Part shown: positions 35,114 to 43,397 of the stretch, piece after piece | How positions within the stretch are numbered: the first letter of the stretch is position 1 | Layout: the number at the start of each line of letters is the position of its first letter | Source: Sphingomonas sp. UV9 | GTDB lineage: Bacteria; Pseudomonadota; Alphaproteobacteria; Sphingomonadales; Sphingomonadaceae | DNA length: 64,000 bases | Assembly (NCBI RefSeq): GCF_004101245.1 | Contig: NZ_SCIN01000002.1 | Span: forward strand, 868,001-932,000 | Direction of reading: 5' to 3' | Translations under genes and position numbers: made by a program | Notes under the pieces: model-generated | Told to the model about the DNA's origin: nothing | The model's input: the letters and a program-made list of their open reading frames with translations, nothing else | The model's database searches: none

Positions 35114-36445
35114 ATGGACGGAACCGAAGGCAAAAGCTGGAGCGACGGGTTTCGGCCGTATGTCGAAAGGGCACCGCTCGCCGCGCTCGCGCTCGGCATA
35201 TCGTCGGGGTTTCCCTATGCGATGATCGGAGCGACGCTGACCACGCGTCTGGCGGCAAGCGGTATCGACAAGAAGACGGTGACCGCGTTCAGTCTCGCGT
35301 TCCTCGTCTATAATCTGAAATTCCTGTGGGCGTGGGTGGTCGACGGCGTCCGGCTTCCGATCCTTGGAAGACTGGGCCAGCGCGTTTCCTGGCTGATCGT
35401 CACGGCCGCGCTGGTGGTCGCTGCGGTCGTCAACCTCGCCCTGATCGACCCGGCGGCAAGCATCGCCTCCACCGCGACCGCGGCGATCCTCGTCGGTGCG
35501 GCGGGGGCGACCTTCGATGTCGTGATCGACGCATTCCGGATCGAGACGCTCGAACCCCGCCAATTGGGCGTCGGATCGGGGATGAGCCAATATGGCTGGC
35601 GGATCGGTTCGGCGGGGTCGGGTGCGCTGGCACTGGTCGTTGCCGAACGTGCCGGCTGGAACGCAGCTTATCTCGCGTGCGTGGTGTTCGCGTTGCCCGC
35701 GGTGCTGGCCGGCTTCGCGCTGGGTGAGCCCGAGCGCCGCCGCCCGCCGATCGAACGACGCGGTCTCGCAGAAGGACTCCGCGCGATCTGGGGCCCGTTC
35801 GTCCAGTTCTTCTCGCGCGAAGGGGCGTTCGTCGTCCTGGCGTTCATCCTGATCTTCAAGGTCGGCGATACGCTCGCCAACCTGACGCTGCGGTTGCTGT
35901 TCGACGACCTTGGCTTCACCGGCGATGAGATCGCCTTCTACGACGTGGGGATCGGCTTCATCGCGTATCTGGTCGGCATCTTCATCGGCGGCAGCCTGTA
36001 TGCGCGGATGGGGATGAAGCGGTCGGTGCTGTTGTCGCTCGTCCTGATGGGGGTTTCGAACCTGTCGTTCGCGGCGCTGGCGGCGGCGGGGCATTCGAAC
36101 TTCGGCATGGCGGCGGCGATCGGTTTCGAGAATACCGCGAGCGGGTTCGGCGGCGTCGTCGTGATCGCGTATTTTTCCGCGTTGTGCGATCTCCGCTTCA
36201 CCGCCGCACAGTTCGCGCTGATCTCGGCAGCGGCGAGCATCGTCGGGCGGATCGTTACGGGCACCACCGCCGGCGCCTTGATCGAGGCGCTCGGCTATGT
36301 CGACTTCTACCTGCTCACGACCGTTCTCGCCTTGCCCGGTGTCTTGCTCTTCTGGTGGATGAGCCGGTCGGGCATGATCGATCGCTCGATCGGCAGCGCG
36401 GGTGTCGAGGGCGAGGGTGACGTGCGGGCGGGCGATCCCGTCTAA
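35114..36445 (+). CDS. AmpG-like MFS permease
   Basis: 443 residues with about 12 membrane segments. The start region ALALGISSGFPYAMIGATLT and VYNLKFLWAWVVDGVRLP, and DVVIDAFRIETL followed by GSGMSQYGWRIG, are characteristic of AmpG/PAT-type muropeptide permeases. AmpG imports anhydro-muropeptides for cell-wall recycling. No ampD or beta-lactamase lies nearby, so I leave the symbol empty; the family call is firm and the substrate less so. Confidence 0.88.
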   Translation: MDGTEGKSWSDGFRPYVERAPLAALALGISSGFPYAMIGATLTTRLAASGIDKKTVTAFSLAFLVYNLKFLWAWVVDGVRLPILGRLGQRVSWLIVTAALVVAAVVNLALIDPAASIASTATAAILVGAAGATFDVVIDAFRIETLEPRQLGVGSGMSQYGWRIGSAGSGALALVVAERAGWNAAYLACVVFALPAVLAGFALGEPERRRPPIERRGLAEGLRAIWGPFVQFFSREGAFVVLAFILIFKVGDTLANLTLRLLFDDLGFTGDEIAFYDVGIGFIAYLVGIFIGGSLYARMGMKRSVLLSLVLMGVSNLSFAALAAAGHSNFGMAAAIGFENTASGFGGVVVIAYFSALCDLRFTAAQFALISAAASIVGRIVTGTTAGALIEALGYVDFYLLTTVLALPGVLLFWWMSRSGMIDRSIGSAGVEGEGDVRAGDPV

Positions 36446-36453
36446 GCGGAAGC

Positions 36454-36930
36454 CTACATGGTGACCGGCCGCCCTTCGTCGGCAAAAGCGGCAGCGACCG
36501 CGGCGGCGCTGGCGAGGACTCCGTCGACACGGCGGACCCCGAGCAGGTCGGCCATCAGGTAGCGCGCGCTTTCCGGCGCAATCTCGACGCGCGCGAGGAT
36601 CGACAGCATCGCCGACTCCGCGGGCGTCATCCGCGCGCAACAGCACGGCGCGATCGCGATCGTCCCGGCCGACGTGCCGGCAAGGTCGGCCATCAGAGCC
36701 CGCAACAGCACCAGCGGGCGGCGGAAACTCTGCCCGAACGCGGTGAACATCGTATGCGCCGCACGCGCATCGGCCAGGCCATGCGCGCCCATCCGCCGCA
36801 TCGCGAACAACGCGATTCGCGCGTTTTCACAAGGGGGTAGCGGATGCGGTAGCAGCGTCGTCGCGCTGGCGAGCAGGTTAGCCGAGGCGGGGGGCGAGGC
36901 TGGTGTCGAACTGGGGCGGGTATCGGTCAT
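36454..36930 (-). CDS. Conserved-looking hypothetical protein with CCC motif
   Basis: 158 residues. Mostly helical, Ala/Leu/Arg-rich, with no membrane segment of normal strength. Notable: IAIAPCCCARMTPAESAMLS, three adjacent cysteines around residues 95-97, and FAMRRMGAHGLADARAAHTMF. I do not recognise the function. It is the last gene of the folC strand, 68 bases after folC, and that gap carries two operator-like palindromes, so it may be regulated separately, perhaps by metal or iron (inference). Confidence 0.7.
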   Translation of the reverse strand: MTDTRPSSTPASPPASANLLASATTLLPHPLPPCENARIALFAMRRMGAHGLADARAAHTMFTAFGQSFRRPLVLLRALMADLAGTSAGTIAIAPCCCARMTPAESAMLSILARVEIAPESARYLMADLLGVRRVDGVLASAAAVAAAFADEGRPVTM

Positions 36931-36932
36931 TC

Positions 36933-36987
36933 ACGCGACTCCGTAGTGATGTCCACAAAGTCGCGTGTTGGTTATTGATAGTCAATA
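36933..36987 (-). promoter_or_regulatory. Two operator-like palindromes upstream of the CCC protein
   Basis: TATTGA-TAG-TCAATA (36973-36987) is an AT-rich perfect 6-bp palindrome in a GC-rich region. ACGCGACT (36933-36940) and AGTCGCGT (36959-36966) form an 8-bp inverted repeat next to the start codon. The first has the look of a Fur- or FNR-type site but matches no consensus closely. Confidence 0.4.
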
Positions 36988-36998
36988 GCAATAAGAAC

Positions 36999-38318
36999 TC
37001 AGTCCGGCGGCTGGTCGTTCGCTGCGAGCACTTCACCGGCGAGGTAGAGCGAACCGGCGATCAGGACGAGGTTGGGTTCATCGTTTCGCGCGGCGATCAG
37101 GTCGAGGGCATCAGTGGGCGTGGACGACGTTTCCGCGGTCTTCCCGAAGCTTTGTGCGAGCGATGCGAGTGCGTCGGGGGCGTGGTGCGCATGTCCCGGG
37201 ACCGGGATCGTGACGACATGGCCGACCGAGGGCGACAGGATGCGCATCACCGCCTCCGCATCCTTGTTGGCGAGCATCCCCAGTATCAGCGTGACCGGAC
37301 GCCCCTTCGCCAGCGTCCGCAACGCGCGCGCGACCGGTTGCGCGGCATTGGGATTGTGCGCGCCGTCCAGCCAGAGTTCGCTCCCGCTCGCCAGGCGCGC
37401 CAGCAGGGGGCCGTCGGACAGGCGCTGCATGCGGGCCGGCCAGTGCGCCCAGTCGGCGGCGGCCCGCATCGCTGCTTCCGGAATGTGAAGCGCGCCCTGG
37501 TGACGCAGCATCGCGATCGCGAGCGCGAGGTTACGCGATTGGTGCGCGCCGACGAGGCGGGGGCGGTTGGTGACGACCGAAAACCCCGCATCTTCGTAGC
37601 GCATCGTGGTTCGCGCGGTTTCGCTGGTCCACGCCGCACCGCGCGCGACGACCGGCGCTCCGGCCGCATCGGCGATCGCGGCGATCTTCGCGCGCAACGC
37701 CTTTGGGTAATCCATCGTCACCAGCGGCACGCCTGGCTTGGCGATGCCCGCCTTCTCGCCGGCGATCTCCAGCAGGGTATCGCCGAGAAACGACTGGTGA
37801 TCGATGCCGAGTGCGGCGATGCCGGTGACGACCGGGTTCGGAATGACGTTGGTCGCATCGAGCCGGCCGCCGAGGCCGACCTCGACGATCGTCGCCGCGG
37901 CGGGGGTGCGCGCGAAGGCGAGGAACGCGACGGCGGTGGTGACTTCGAAAAAGCTCGCTTGGAGGTCTGCGGCTTGGTCGAGCACTTCTTCCAGCAGCGC
38001 GGCGAGCAGATCGTCTTCGATCAGCTTGCCGGCGAGGCGGATGCGTTCGTTGAAGCGGACGAGGTGCGGGCTGGAATAGACATGGACGCTGTGGCCGGCG
38101 GCCTCGATCGCCGCGCGCAGGAAGGCGCAGGTCGAGCCTTTGCCGTTGGTGCCGGCGACGTGGAACACCGGGGGGAGGCTCAGATGCGGGTCGCCGAGGC
38201 GGCTCAAGAGCGCGGTGATGCGCTCCAGCCCGAGAATGTCGGCGCCGGGGGACAGTGCGGTAAGTCGGTCGAGCTGCGCCTGAACGGCGGGCGAGGAGGA
38301 GGTGGCGTGGTCGGGCAT
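36999..38318 (-). CDS. folC: Dihydrofolate/folylpolyglutamate synthase
   Basis: 439 residues from the ATG at 38318, with GAGGAG eight bases upstream. A GTG nine codons earlier lies in the palindromic repeat and is rejected. FolC adds glutamate to dihydropteroate and folates with ATP. The P-loop GTNGKGST (56-63), the SPHLVRFNERIRL loop and the ligase region with WLDGAHNPNA are present. It ends the trp-accD-folC series on the minus strand. Confidence 0.95.
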   Translation of the reverse strand: MPDHATSSSPAVQAQLDRLTALSPGADILGLERITALLSRLGDPHLSLPPVFHVAGTNGKGSTCAFLRAAIEAAGHSVHVYSSPHLVRFNERIRLAGKLIEDDLLAALLEEVLDQAADLQASFFEVTTAVAFLAFARTPAAATIVEVGLGGRLDATNVIPNPVVTGIAALGIDHQSFLGDTLLEIAGEKAGIAKPGVPLVTMDYPKALRAKIAAIADAAGAPVVARGAAWTSETARTTMRYEDAGFSVVTNRPRLVGAHQSRNLALAIAMLRHQGALHIPEAAMRAAADWAHWPARMQRLSDGPLLARLASGSELWLDGAHNPNAAQPVARALRTLAKGRPVTLILGMLANKDAEAVMRILSPSVGHVVTIPVPGHAHHAPDALASLAQSFGKTAETSSTPTDALDLIAARNDEPNLVLIAGSLYLAGEVLAANDQPPD

Positions 38319-38332
38319 TCTTGGCTCCTCAC

Positions 38333-38458
38333 GATCCTCCCCCACCAGGGGGAGGTGGCAGGCACAGCCTGACGGAGGGGGCGGATAGCGACGACGTCGG
38401 TGTCGCGTCCTCCCCCTCCGGCACCTTCGGCGCCACCTCCCCCTGGCGGGGGAGGATC
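38333..38458. repeat. CTCCCC-family palindromic repeat, accD-folC gap
   Basis: TCCTCCCCCACCAGGGGGAG with GACGGAGGGGGCGG, a spacer of about 25 bases, then CTCCCCCTCCGGCACCTTCG and CCCCCTGGCGGGGGAGGAT. It fills the only wide junction between accD and folC, whose other upstream neighbours overlap. Confidence 0.8.
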
Positions 38459-38462
38459 AAAT

Positions 38463-39314
38463 TTACGCCGCTTCGCGCGCGCTCAGATAGCCGATGACCG
38501 TGCCGAGCTGCTCGCGCAGGTCCTTGCGGTGGACGACCATGTCGATCATCCCGTGCTCGAGATAATATTCCGACGTCTGGAAATCCTCGGGCAGCTTCTC
38601 GCGGATCGTGCTCTCGATCACGCGGCGGCCGGTGAAGGCGAGCGTCGCCTTGGGCTCGGCGATCTGCACGTCGCCGAGCATCGCATAGGCCGCCATCACG
38701 CCGCCCGAAGTCGGATCGGTCAGCACGACGATGTACGGCAGGCCGGCATCGTGCAGCATCTGGATCGCGACCGTGCTGCGCGGCATCTGCATCAGGCTGA
38801 GGATGCCCTCCTGCATGCGCGCGCCGCCGCTCGCGGTGAAGATCACATAGGGCACGCGGTCCTCGATCGCCGCCTCGACGCCGCGCACGAACGCCTCGCC
38901 GACGGCCAGACCCATCGATCCACCCATGAAGCCGAAATCCTGCACGCCGACGACGACGCGGTGGCCGTCGATGCTGCCGCGCGCGTTTACCAGCGCGTCG
39001 GTCTCGCTGTTCTCGGTCCGCGCCGCCTTCAGGCGATCGGTGTAACGCTTCTGATCGCGGAACTTGAGCGGATCCTCGGGCACCTTGGGCGCCGGCAGTT
39101 CGCTGCAGCTGCCCTCGTCGAAGATTTGCGCGAATCGGATGTTGGGCCCGATGCGGTCGTGCTGATCGCATTTCGGACAGACGTAGAGGTTCTCCTCCAA
39201 CTCCTTGGTGAAGATCATCTGCCCGCAGCCCTTGCACTTGTGCCAGAGATTCTCGGGCGTCTCGCGCTTCGCGACGAAGGGCAGGACGTTGCGGACGCTG
39301 TTGAGCCAGCTCAT
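38463..39314 (-). CDS. accD: Acetyl-CoA carboxylase carboxyltransferase subunit beta
   Basis: 283 residues. AccD with AccA transfers the carboxyl group from biotin to acetyl-CoA, the first step of fatty-acid synthesis. The N-terminal zinc ribbon is intact (Cys27, 30, 46, 49 in HKCKGC and YVCPKC). The crotonase-like core shows FGFMGGSMGLAVGE and FTASGGARMQEG. The start overlaps the trpA stop by four bases (ATGA), the usual trpA-accD coupling. Confidence 0.97.
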   Translation of the reverse strand: MSWLNSVRNVLPFVAKRETPENLWHKCKGCGQMIFTKELEENLYVCPKCDQHDRIGPNIRFAQIFDEGSCSELPAPKVPEDPLKFRDQKRYTDRLKAARTENSETDALVNARGSIDGHRVVVGVQDFGFMGGSMGLAVGEAFVRGVEAAIEDRVPYVIFTASGGARMQEGILSLMQMPRSTVAIQMLHDAGLPYIVVLTDPTSGGVMAAYAMLGDVQIAEPKATLAFTGRRVIESTIREKLPEDFQTSEYYLEHGMIDMVVHRKDLREQLGTVIGYLSAREAA

Positions 39315-40123
39315 GCGGGAACCTTTCGGGCCGATGCGACGGCGTCGGCGAGAGACGTGATATAGGCACGGACCGGCTCGGCGGCCGCGACGCCGTGTTG
39401 CGCGACCAGATCGACGATCGCCGATCCGACCACCACGCCGTCGGCGACGCGTGCGACGTTGGCGGCCTGTTCGGGGGTGCGGATGCCGAAGCCGACAGCG
39501 ACCGGGATATCGGTTTGTGCCTTCAGGCGGGCGACGGCGTCCTCGATCGAGCCTTGCTGCGCCTGCTGGAGCCCGGTGATGCCGGCGACGGAGACGTAAT
39601 AGAGGAAGCCGCTGGCTCCATCGAGAACGGTCGGCAACCGCGCGGCATCCGTCGTCGGCGTGGCGAGCCGGATCAGGTCGATCCCCGCGGCGCGCAACTG
39701 GGGGCCGAGTGCGTCGTCTTCCTCGGGCGGCACGTCGACGCAGATCACGCCGTCGACGCCGGCCTTTGCGGCGGCCTCGGCGAACCAGTCGGCGCCGCGG
39801 CGGAGCATCGGGTTGCCATAGCCCATCAGGACGAGCGGCACGTCCGGGTGGCGCGCACGGAACGCGGTGGCGGTCGCGAGGATGTCCGCGGTGCGTGTTC
39901 CTTGCGCGAGGCTGCGGATGTTGGCGGCCTGGATCGCGGGGCCGTCGGCCATCGGATCGGTGAACGGCATGCCGAGTTCGATCGCGTCCGCCCCGCCCGC
40001 GACGAGCGCGTCGAGGATCGGACCGGTCGCCTCGGTGGTCGGGTCACCCGCGGTAACGAACGCGACGAGCGCGGCGCGGCCTTGCGCGGCGGTGCGCGCG
40101 AAGGTGGCGGCGAGGCGGCTCAA
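39311..40123 (-). CDS. trpA: Tryptophan synthase alpha chain
   Basis: 270 residues from a TTG at 40123 that overlaps the trpB stop (TTGA) and has GGGGTGG upstream; there is no better start in the frame. TrpA cleaves indole-3-glycerol phosphate. [15 protein letters not shown], the catalytic Glu in [16 protein letters not shown], and the [13 protein letters not shown] phosphate loop are conserved. Ends in a 4-base overlap with accD. Confidence 0.95.
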   Translation of the reverse strand: MSRLAATFARTAAQGRAALVAFVTAGDPTTEATGPILDALVAGGADAIELGMPFTDPMADGPAIQAANIRSLAQGTRTADILATATAFRARHPDVPLVLMGYGNPMLRRGADWFAEAAAKAGVDGVICVDVPPEEDDALGPQLRAAGIDLIRLATPTTDAARLPTVLDGASGFLYYVSVAGITGLQQAQQGSIEDAVARLKAQTDIPVAVGFGIRTPEQAANVARVADGVVVGSAIVDLVAQHGVAAAEPVRAYITSLADAVASARKVPA

Positions 40124-41358
40124 ATCGCCACCCCAAGCGCTTCGGCGACGGTGAAGATGTCCTTGTCGCCACGCCCGCACAGGTTTGCGAGGATGATCTG
40201 GTCCTGCCGCATCTCGCGCGCCTTCTTCGTCACGGTGGCGATGGCATGCGATGGTTCGAGCGCGGGGATGATGCCCTCGGTCCGGCACAGCAGCTGGAAC
40301 GCGTCGAGCGCCTCCTGGTCGGTCGCGCTGTCATACTGCACGCGGCCGATATCGCGCAGCCAGGCATGCTCGGGGCCGATGCCCGGATAGTCGAGCCCGG
40401 CCGAGATCGAATGCGCCTCGGTGATCTGGCCGTCCTCGTCCTGCAACAGATAGGTCTTGTTGCCGTGGAGCACGCCGGGCGAGCCGCCCGCGAGGCTGGC
40501 GGCATGTTCCTTATCGAGGCCGTGGCCGGCTGCCTCGACGCCGAGCATCTGCACGTCGGCATCGTCGAGGAACGGATGGAACAGCCCGATCGCGTTCGAG
40601 CCGCCACCGATCGCGGCGACCAGCAGGTCGGGCAGGCGGCCGACGCGCGACAGCATCTGCGCGCGCGCCTCGGTGCCGATCACGCTCTGGAAATCGCGGA
40701 CCATTTCCGGATACGGGTGCGGGCCGGCGGCGGTGCCGATGATGTAGAAGGTGTCGTGGACGTTGGCGACCCAGTCGCGCATGCCCTCGTTCATCGCATC
40801 CTTCAGCGTGTGCGCGCCGCTGGTGACCGGGCGGACTTCGGCGCCGAGCAGCTTCATGCGGAACACGTTGGGTGCCTGCCGCTCGATATCGCGCGCGCCC
40901 ATGTAGATCACGCAGGGCAGGCCGAAGCGCGCGCAGACGGTGGCGGTCGCCACGCCGTGCTGGCCCGCGCCGGTTTCGGCGATGATCCGCGTCTTGCCCA
41001 TCCGCATCGCCAGCAGGATCTGGCCGATGCAATTGTTGATCTTGTGCGCGCCGGTGTGGTTCAGCTCGTCGCGCTTGAACCAGACCTGTGCCCCCATGCC
41101 CGGCTCTGCGGACTCGCGCAGCGCCTCGGTCAAGCGTTCGGCGTAGTAGAGCGGGCTCGGGCGGCCGACATAATGTTCGAGCAGGTCGTCGAACTGCGCC
41201 TTGAACGCAGGGTCGACCTTGGCGGCGCGATAGGCCTCGTCGAGTTCGAGGACGAGCGGCATCAGCGTCTCGGCGACATAGCGTCCGCCGAAGTCGCCGA
41301 AATGGCCGCGCTCGTCGGGCTGGGCGCGGTAGGAGTTGGGGGCGAGGGGAGCGTTCAT
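40120..41358 (-). CDS. trpB: Tryptophan synthase beta chain
   Basis: 412 residues from the ATG at 41358. TrpB condenses indole with serine using pyridoxal phosphate, bound at Lys106 in [21 protein letters not shown] start ([17 protein letters not shown]), [17 protein letters not shown] and the phosphate-binding GGGSNAIG are present. It is separated from trpF by a palindromic repeat and coupled to trpA. Confidence 0.97.
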   Translation of the reverse strand: MNAPLAPNSYRAQPDERGHFGDFGGRYVAETLMPLVLELDEAYRAAKVDPAFKAQFDDLLEHYVGRPSPLYYAERLTEALRESAEPGMGAQVWFKRDELNHTGAHKINNCIGQILLAMRMGKTRIIAETGAGQHGVATATVCARFGLPCVIYMGARDIERQAPNVFRMKLLGAEVRPVTSGAHTLKDAMNEGMRDWVANVHDTFYIIGTAAGPHPYPEMVRDFQSVIGTEARAQMLSRVGRLPDLLVAAIGGGSNAIGLFHPFLDDADVQMLGVEAAGHGLDKEHAASLAGGSPGVLHGNKTYLLQDEDGQITEAHSISAGLDYPGIGPEHAWLRDIGRVQYDSATDQEALDAFQLLCRTEGIIPALEPSHAIATVTKKAREMRQDQIILANLCGRGDKDIFTVAEALGVAI

Positions 41359-41400
41359 GCGGAGCGCTTTAGCACCTCGTGCCACGTCGCCAAGCCCTTG

Positions 41401-41453
41401 TGTCCCCGCGGAGGCGGGGACACAGTCTGGGCACCCGCCTTCGCGGGTGAACA
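41401..41453. repeat. Palindromic repeat, CCCGCGAAGGCGGG family, trpF-trpB gap
   Basis: TGTCCCCGCGGAGGCGGGGA, then CACAGTCTGGGC, then ACCCGCCTTCGCGGGTGAAC. It fills the trpF-trpB junction. Confidence 0.75.
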
Positions 41454-41455
41454 GC

Positions 41456-42088
41456 TCAGGTGCCGACGGCCTTGAGGAACGCCGCGATCTTCGTTTCGTC
41501 CTTCGATCCCGGCTCCCTTTCTACTCCGGAGGATACGTCGACCAGTTCCGCACCCGTGCGCCGGATCGCTTCCGCCACGTTCGCCGGATCGAGTCCGCCC
41601 GACAGCGCCCACGGCAGCGGATGCCTGAACCCGTCGAGCAGGTCCCAGTCGAAGCGCAACCCCATCCCGCCCGGCAGCGCCGCCGAATCAGGCGTCTTCG
41701 CGTCGTACAAAATCCGGTCGGCGACCCCGGCAAAACCGTGCGCCGCGTCCAGGTCGCCGCGCGTGCGAACCGCGACCGCGACCCACGTCTCGATCCCGAA
41801 CTTCGCGCGGATCGCCGCCGCCCGCGCCGGCGTCACCTTGTGGAGCTGCAGCACGTCGAGCGCGGCCGACCCGACCGCCTGTTCGAGCATCTCGTCCTCC
41901 GGGTCGACGAACACGCCGACCTTCGCGATGTGATCGGGCACGCGGGCGGCAAGCTCGGCGGCCTTGGCGAAGGTCACGTGGCGCGGCGAGGCGGGGAAGA
42001 ACACGAACCCGACATGGCTCGCGCCGTGCTTGATCGCGGCGTCGAGCGTGGCGGGGGTGGACAGGCCGCAGATCTTGGCGGTGGTCAT
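41456..42088 (-). CDS. trpF: Phosphoribosylanthranilate isomerase
   Basis: 210 residues from the ATG at 42088, giving the family start [11 protein letters not shown] with the catalytic Cys. TrpF converts phosphoribosyl-anthranilate to CdRP in tryptophan synthesis. [30 protein letters not shown] and the phosphate loop [15 protein letters not shown] are visible. An earlier in-frame start runs through a palindromic repeat and is rejected. Confidence 0.96.
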   Translation of the reverse strand: MTTAKICGLSTPATLDAAIKHGASHVGFVFFPASPRHVTFAKAAELAARVPDHIAKVGVFVDPEDEMLEQAVGSAALDVLQLHKVTPARAAAIRAKFGIETWVAVAVRTRGDLDAAHGFAGVADRILYDAKTPDSAALPGGMGLRFDWDLLDGFRHPLPWALSGGLDPANVAEAIRRTGAELVDVSSGVEREPGSKDETKIAAFLKAVGT

Positions 42089-42120
42089 TCTGGTTCCTAA
42101 AACGGATCGCGGAAGCTTGA

Positions 42121-42246
42121 TGATCCTCCCCCGCCAGGGGGAGGTGGCAGGCATAGCCTGACGGAGGGGGCGGTCGGCGGATACGTCCGTTCCGTGTCCT
42201 CCCCCTCCGTCGCCGTTGGCGCCACCTCCCGCTCGCGGGGGAAGAT
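42121..42246. repeat. CTCCCC-family palindromic repeat, pyrF-trpF gap
   Basis: TCCTCCCCCGCCAGGGGGAG with GACGGAGGGGGCGG, a spacer of about 25 bases, then CTCCCCCTCCGTCGCCGTTG and a CCCGCTCGCGGGGGAAGAT arm with a substitution in the stem. It fills the pyrF-trpF junction. Confidence 0.8.
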
Positions 42247-42265
42247 TACGAAATCACGCCTGCCG

Positions 42266-42940
42266 CTACAGCGTCGCGCCGATCGCGCGGGCGGCGGTGT
42301 CGGGATCTTCGGCCTTCGTGATCGGCCGGCCGACCACCAGGATCGAGGCCCCCGCGTCCATCGCCTGGCGCGGCGTCACCACGCGCTTCTGGTCGCCCAC
42401 CTGCCCGTCGGGCAGGCGCACACCCGGCACCACGAAGAACCCCTTCGGCCAGATCGCCTTCGCCGCCGCAACCTCCGCGCCCGAGCAGACGATGCCATCG
42501 ACCCCGGCCTCGCGCGCCAGCTCGGTCAGCCGCGCAACCTGGTCGTGCGCGCTGCCGGTGACGCCGGTCGCCGCCAGATCGGCCGCGTCGAGGCTGGTCA
42601 GCATCGTGACTGCGATCACCTTGGTCCCGATCGGCGCCGCAGCCTTCGCGTCCTCCAGCATCGCCCGTCCGCCACTCGCATGCACCGTCAGGATCGCAGG
42701 TTCGAGCGCGCCGAGTGCCTGTACCGCCTTGGCGACGGTGTTCGGAATATCGTGGAGCTTCAGGTCGAGGAAGATCGGCAGGCCGAACTCCGCCATCGCA
42801 TGCACGCCGGGCTGGCCATGCGCCGAGAAGAATTCGAGCCCCAGCTTGATCCCGCCGACATGATGGCGGACGCGCGCGGCGATCGCCTTCGCGCGCGCCA
42901 GATCGGGCGTATCGAGCGCGACGTAGATCCGGTTGCTCAT
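42266..42940 (-). CDS. pyrF: Orotidine 5'-phosphate decarboxylase
   Basis: 224 residues from the ATG at 42940. PyrF converts OMP to UMP. The catalytic motif DLKLHDIPNT (59-68) and the phosphate site ILVVGRPITKAEDP are intact. The start overlaps the lapA stop by four bases (ATGA). It is not part of tryptophan synthesis but is commonly beside trpF in alphaproteobacteria. Confidence 0.97.
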   Translation of the reverse strand: MSNRIYVALDTPDLARAKAIAARVRHHVGGIKLGLEFFSAHGQPGVHAMAEFGLPIFLDLKLHDIPNTVAKAVQALGALEPAILTVHASGGRAMLEDAKAAAPIGTKVIAVTMLTSLDAADLAATGVTGSAHDQVARLTELAREAGVDGIVCSGAEVAAAKAIWPKGFFVVPGVRLPDGQVGDQKRVVTPRQAMDAGASILVVGRPITKAEDPDTAARAIGATL

Positions 42941-43314
42941 CGCGCGACACCCGGCGGCGTAACGGCGGGGGTGACGGCGGGCGTAACGGGCGGCGACACC
43001 GGCGCCGTCATCGGTGCTGCAACCGGTGTTTCGGCAGGCGCGAACGCCACCGGCTCGGGTCGCGGTGTCCGCAACTCCAGCAATTCGCGCTCGCAGGTCG
43101 ACAGCCGTTGCCGAAGCCGCCAGCGGATCGCGTGATTGTACAGCATCGTCGGCACGAACCCGATCAGGAACGTCACCAGCAGCAACAGCGGCAGGTTCAC
43201 GTCCGCGATCAACCCGCCCCACAGCTGGATCTGGACGGCGTTCCAGTTGCTTATGGTGAACACTGCGGCGACGAACGCCAGCAGGCACCAGAAGAGGATT
43301 TTCAGGAACTGCAT
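42937..43314 (-). CDS. LapA-domain (DUF1049) inner-membrane protein
   Basis: 125 residues from the ATG at 43314 (AAAGGG upstream). Two membrane segments (about 6-24 and 40-62) around WNAVQIQLWGG are the LapA signature, followed by a coiled helix (RLRQRLSTCERELLEL). The last 40 residues are Pro/Val/Thr/Ala repeats (PPVTPAVTPAVTPPG) from a short tandem repeat in the DNA. E. coli LapA acts in lipopolysaccharide assembly control with LapB. ihfB, often upstream of this gene, is absent. Confidence 0.85.
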   Translation of the reverse strand: MQFLKILFWCLLAFVAAVFTISNWNAVQIQLWGGLIADVNLPLLLLVTFLIGFVPTMLYNHAIRWRLRQRLSTCERELLELRTPRPEPVAFAPAETPVAAPMTAPVSPPVTPAVTPAVTPPGVAR

Positions 43315-43397
43315 GCGGCGACCCTTTTTATGCCCCAATCGTGTCAAAACACTGTCGGAAACGCAGAGCTACCGCCGCGTGCGCCGTTTGACCAGCT

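Noticed and set aside
35078..36646. 522-codon antisense frame over the AmpG-like gene
   Set aside because: Same explanation: reverse image of a hydrophobic GC-rich gene.
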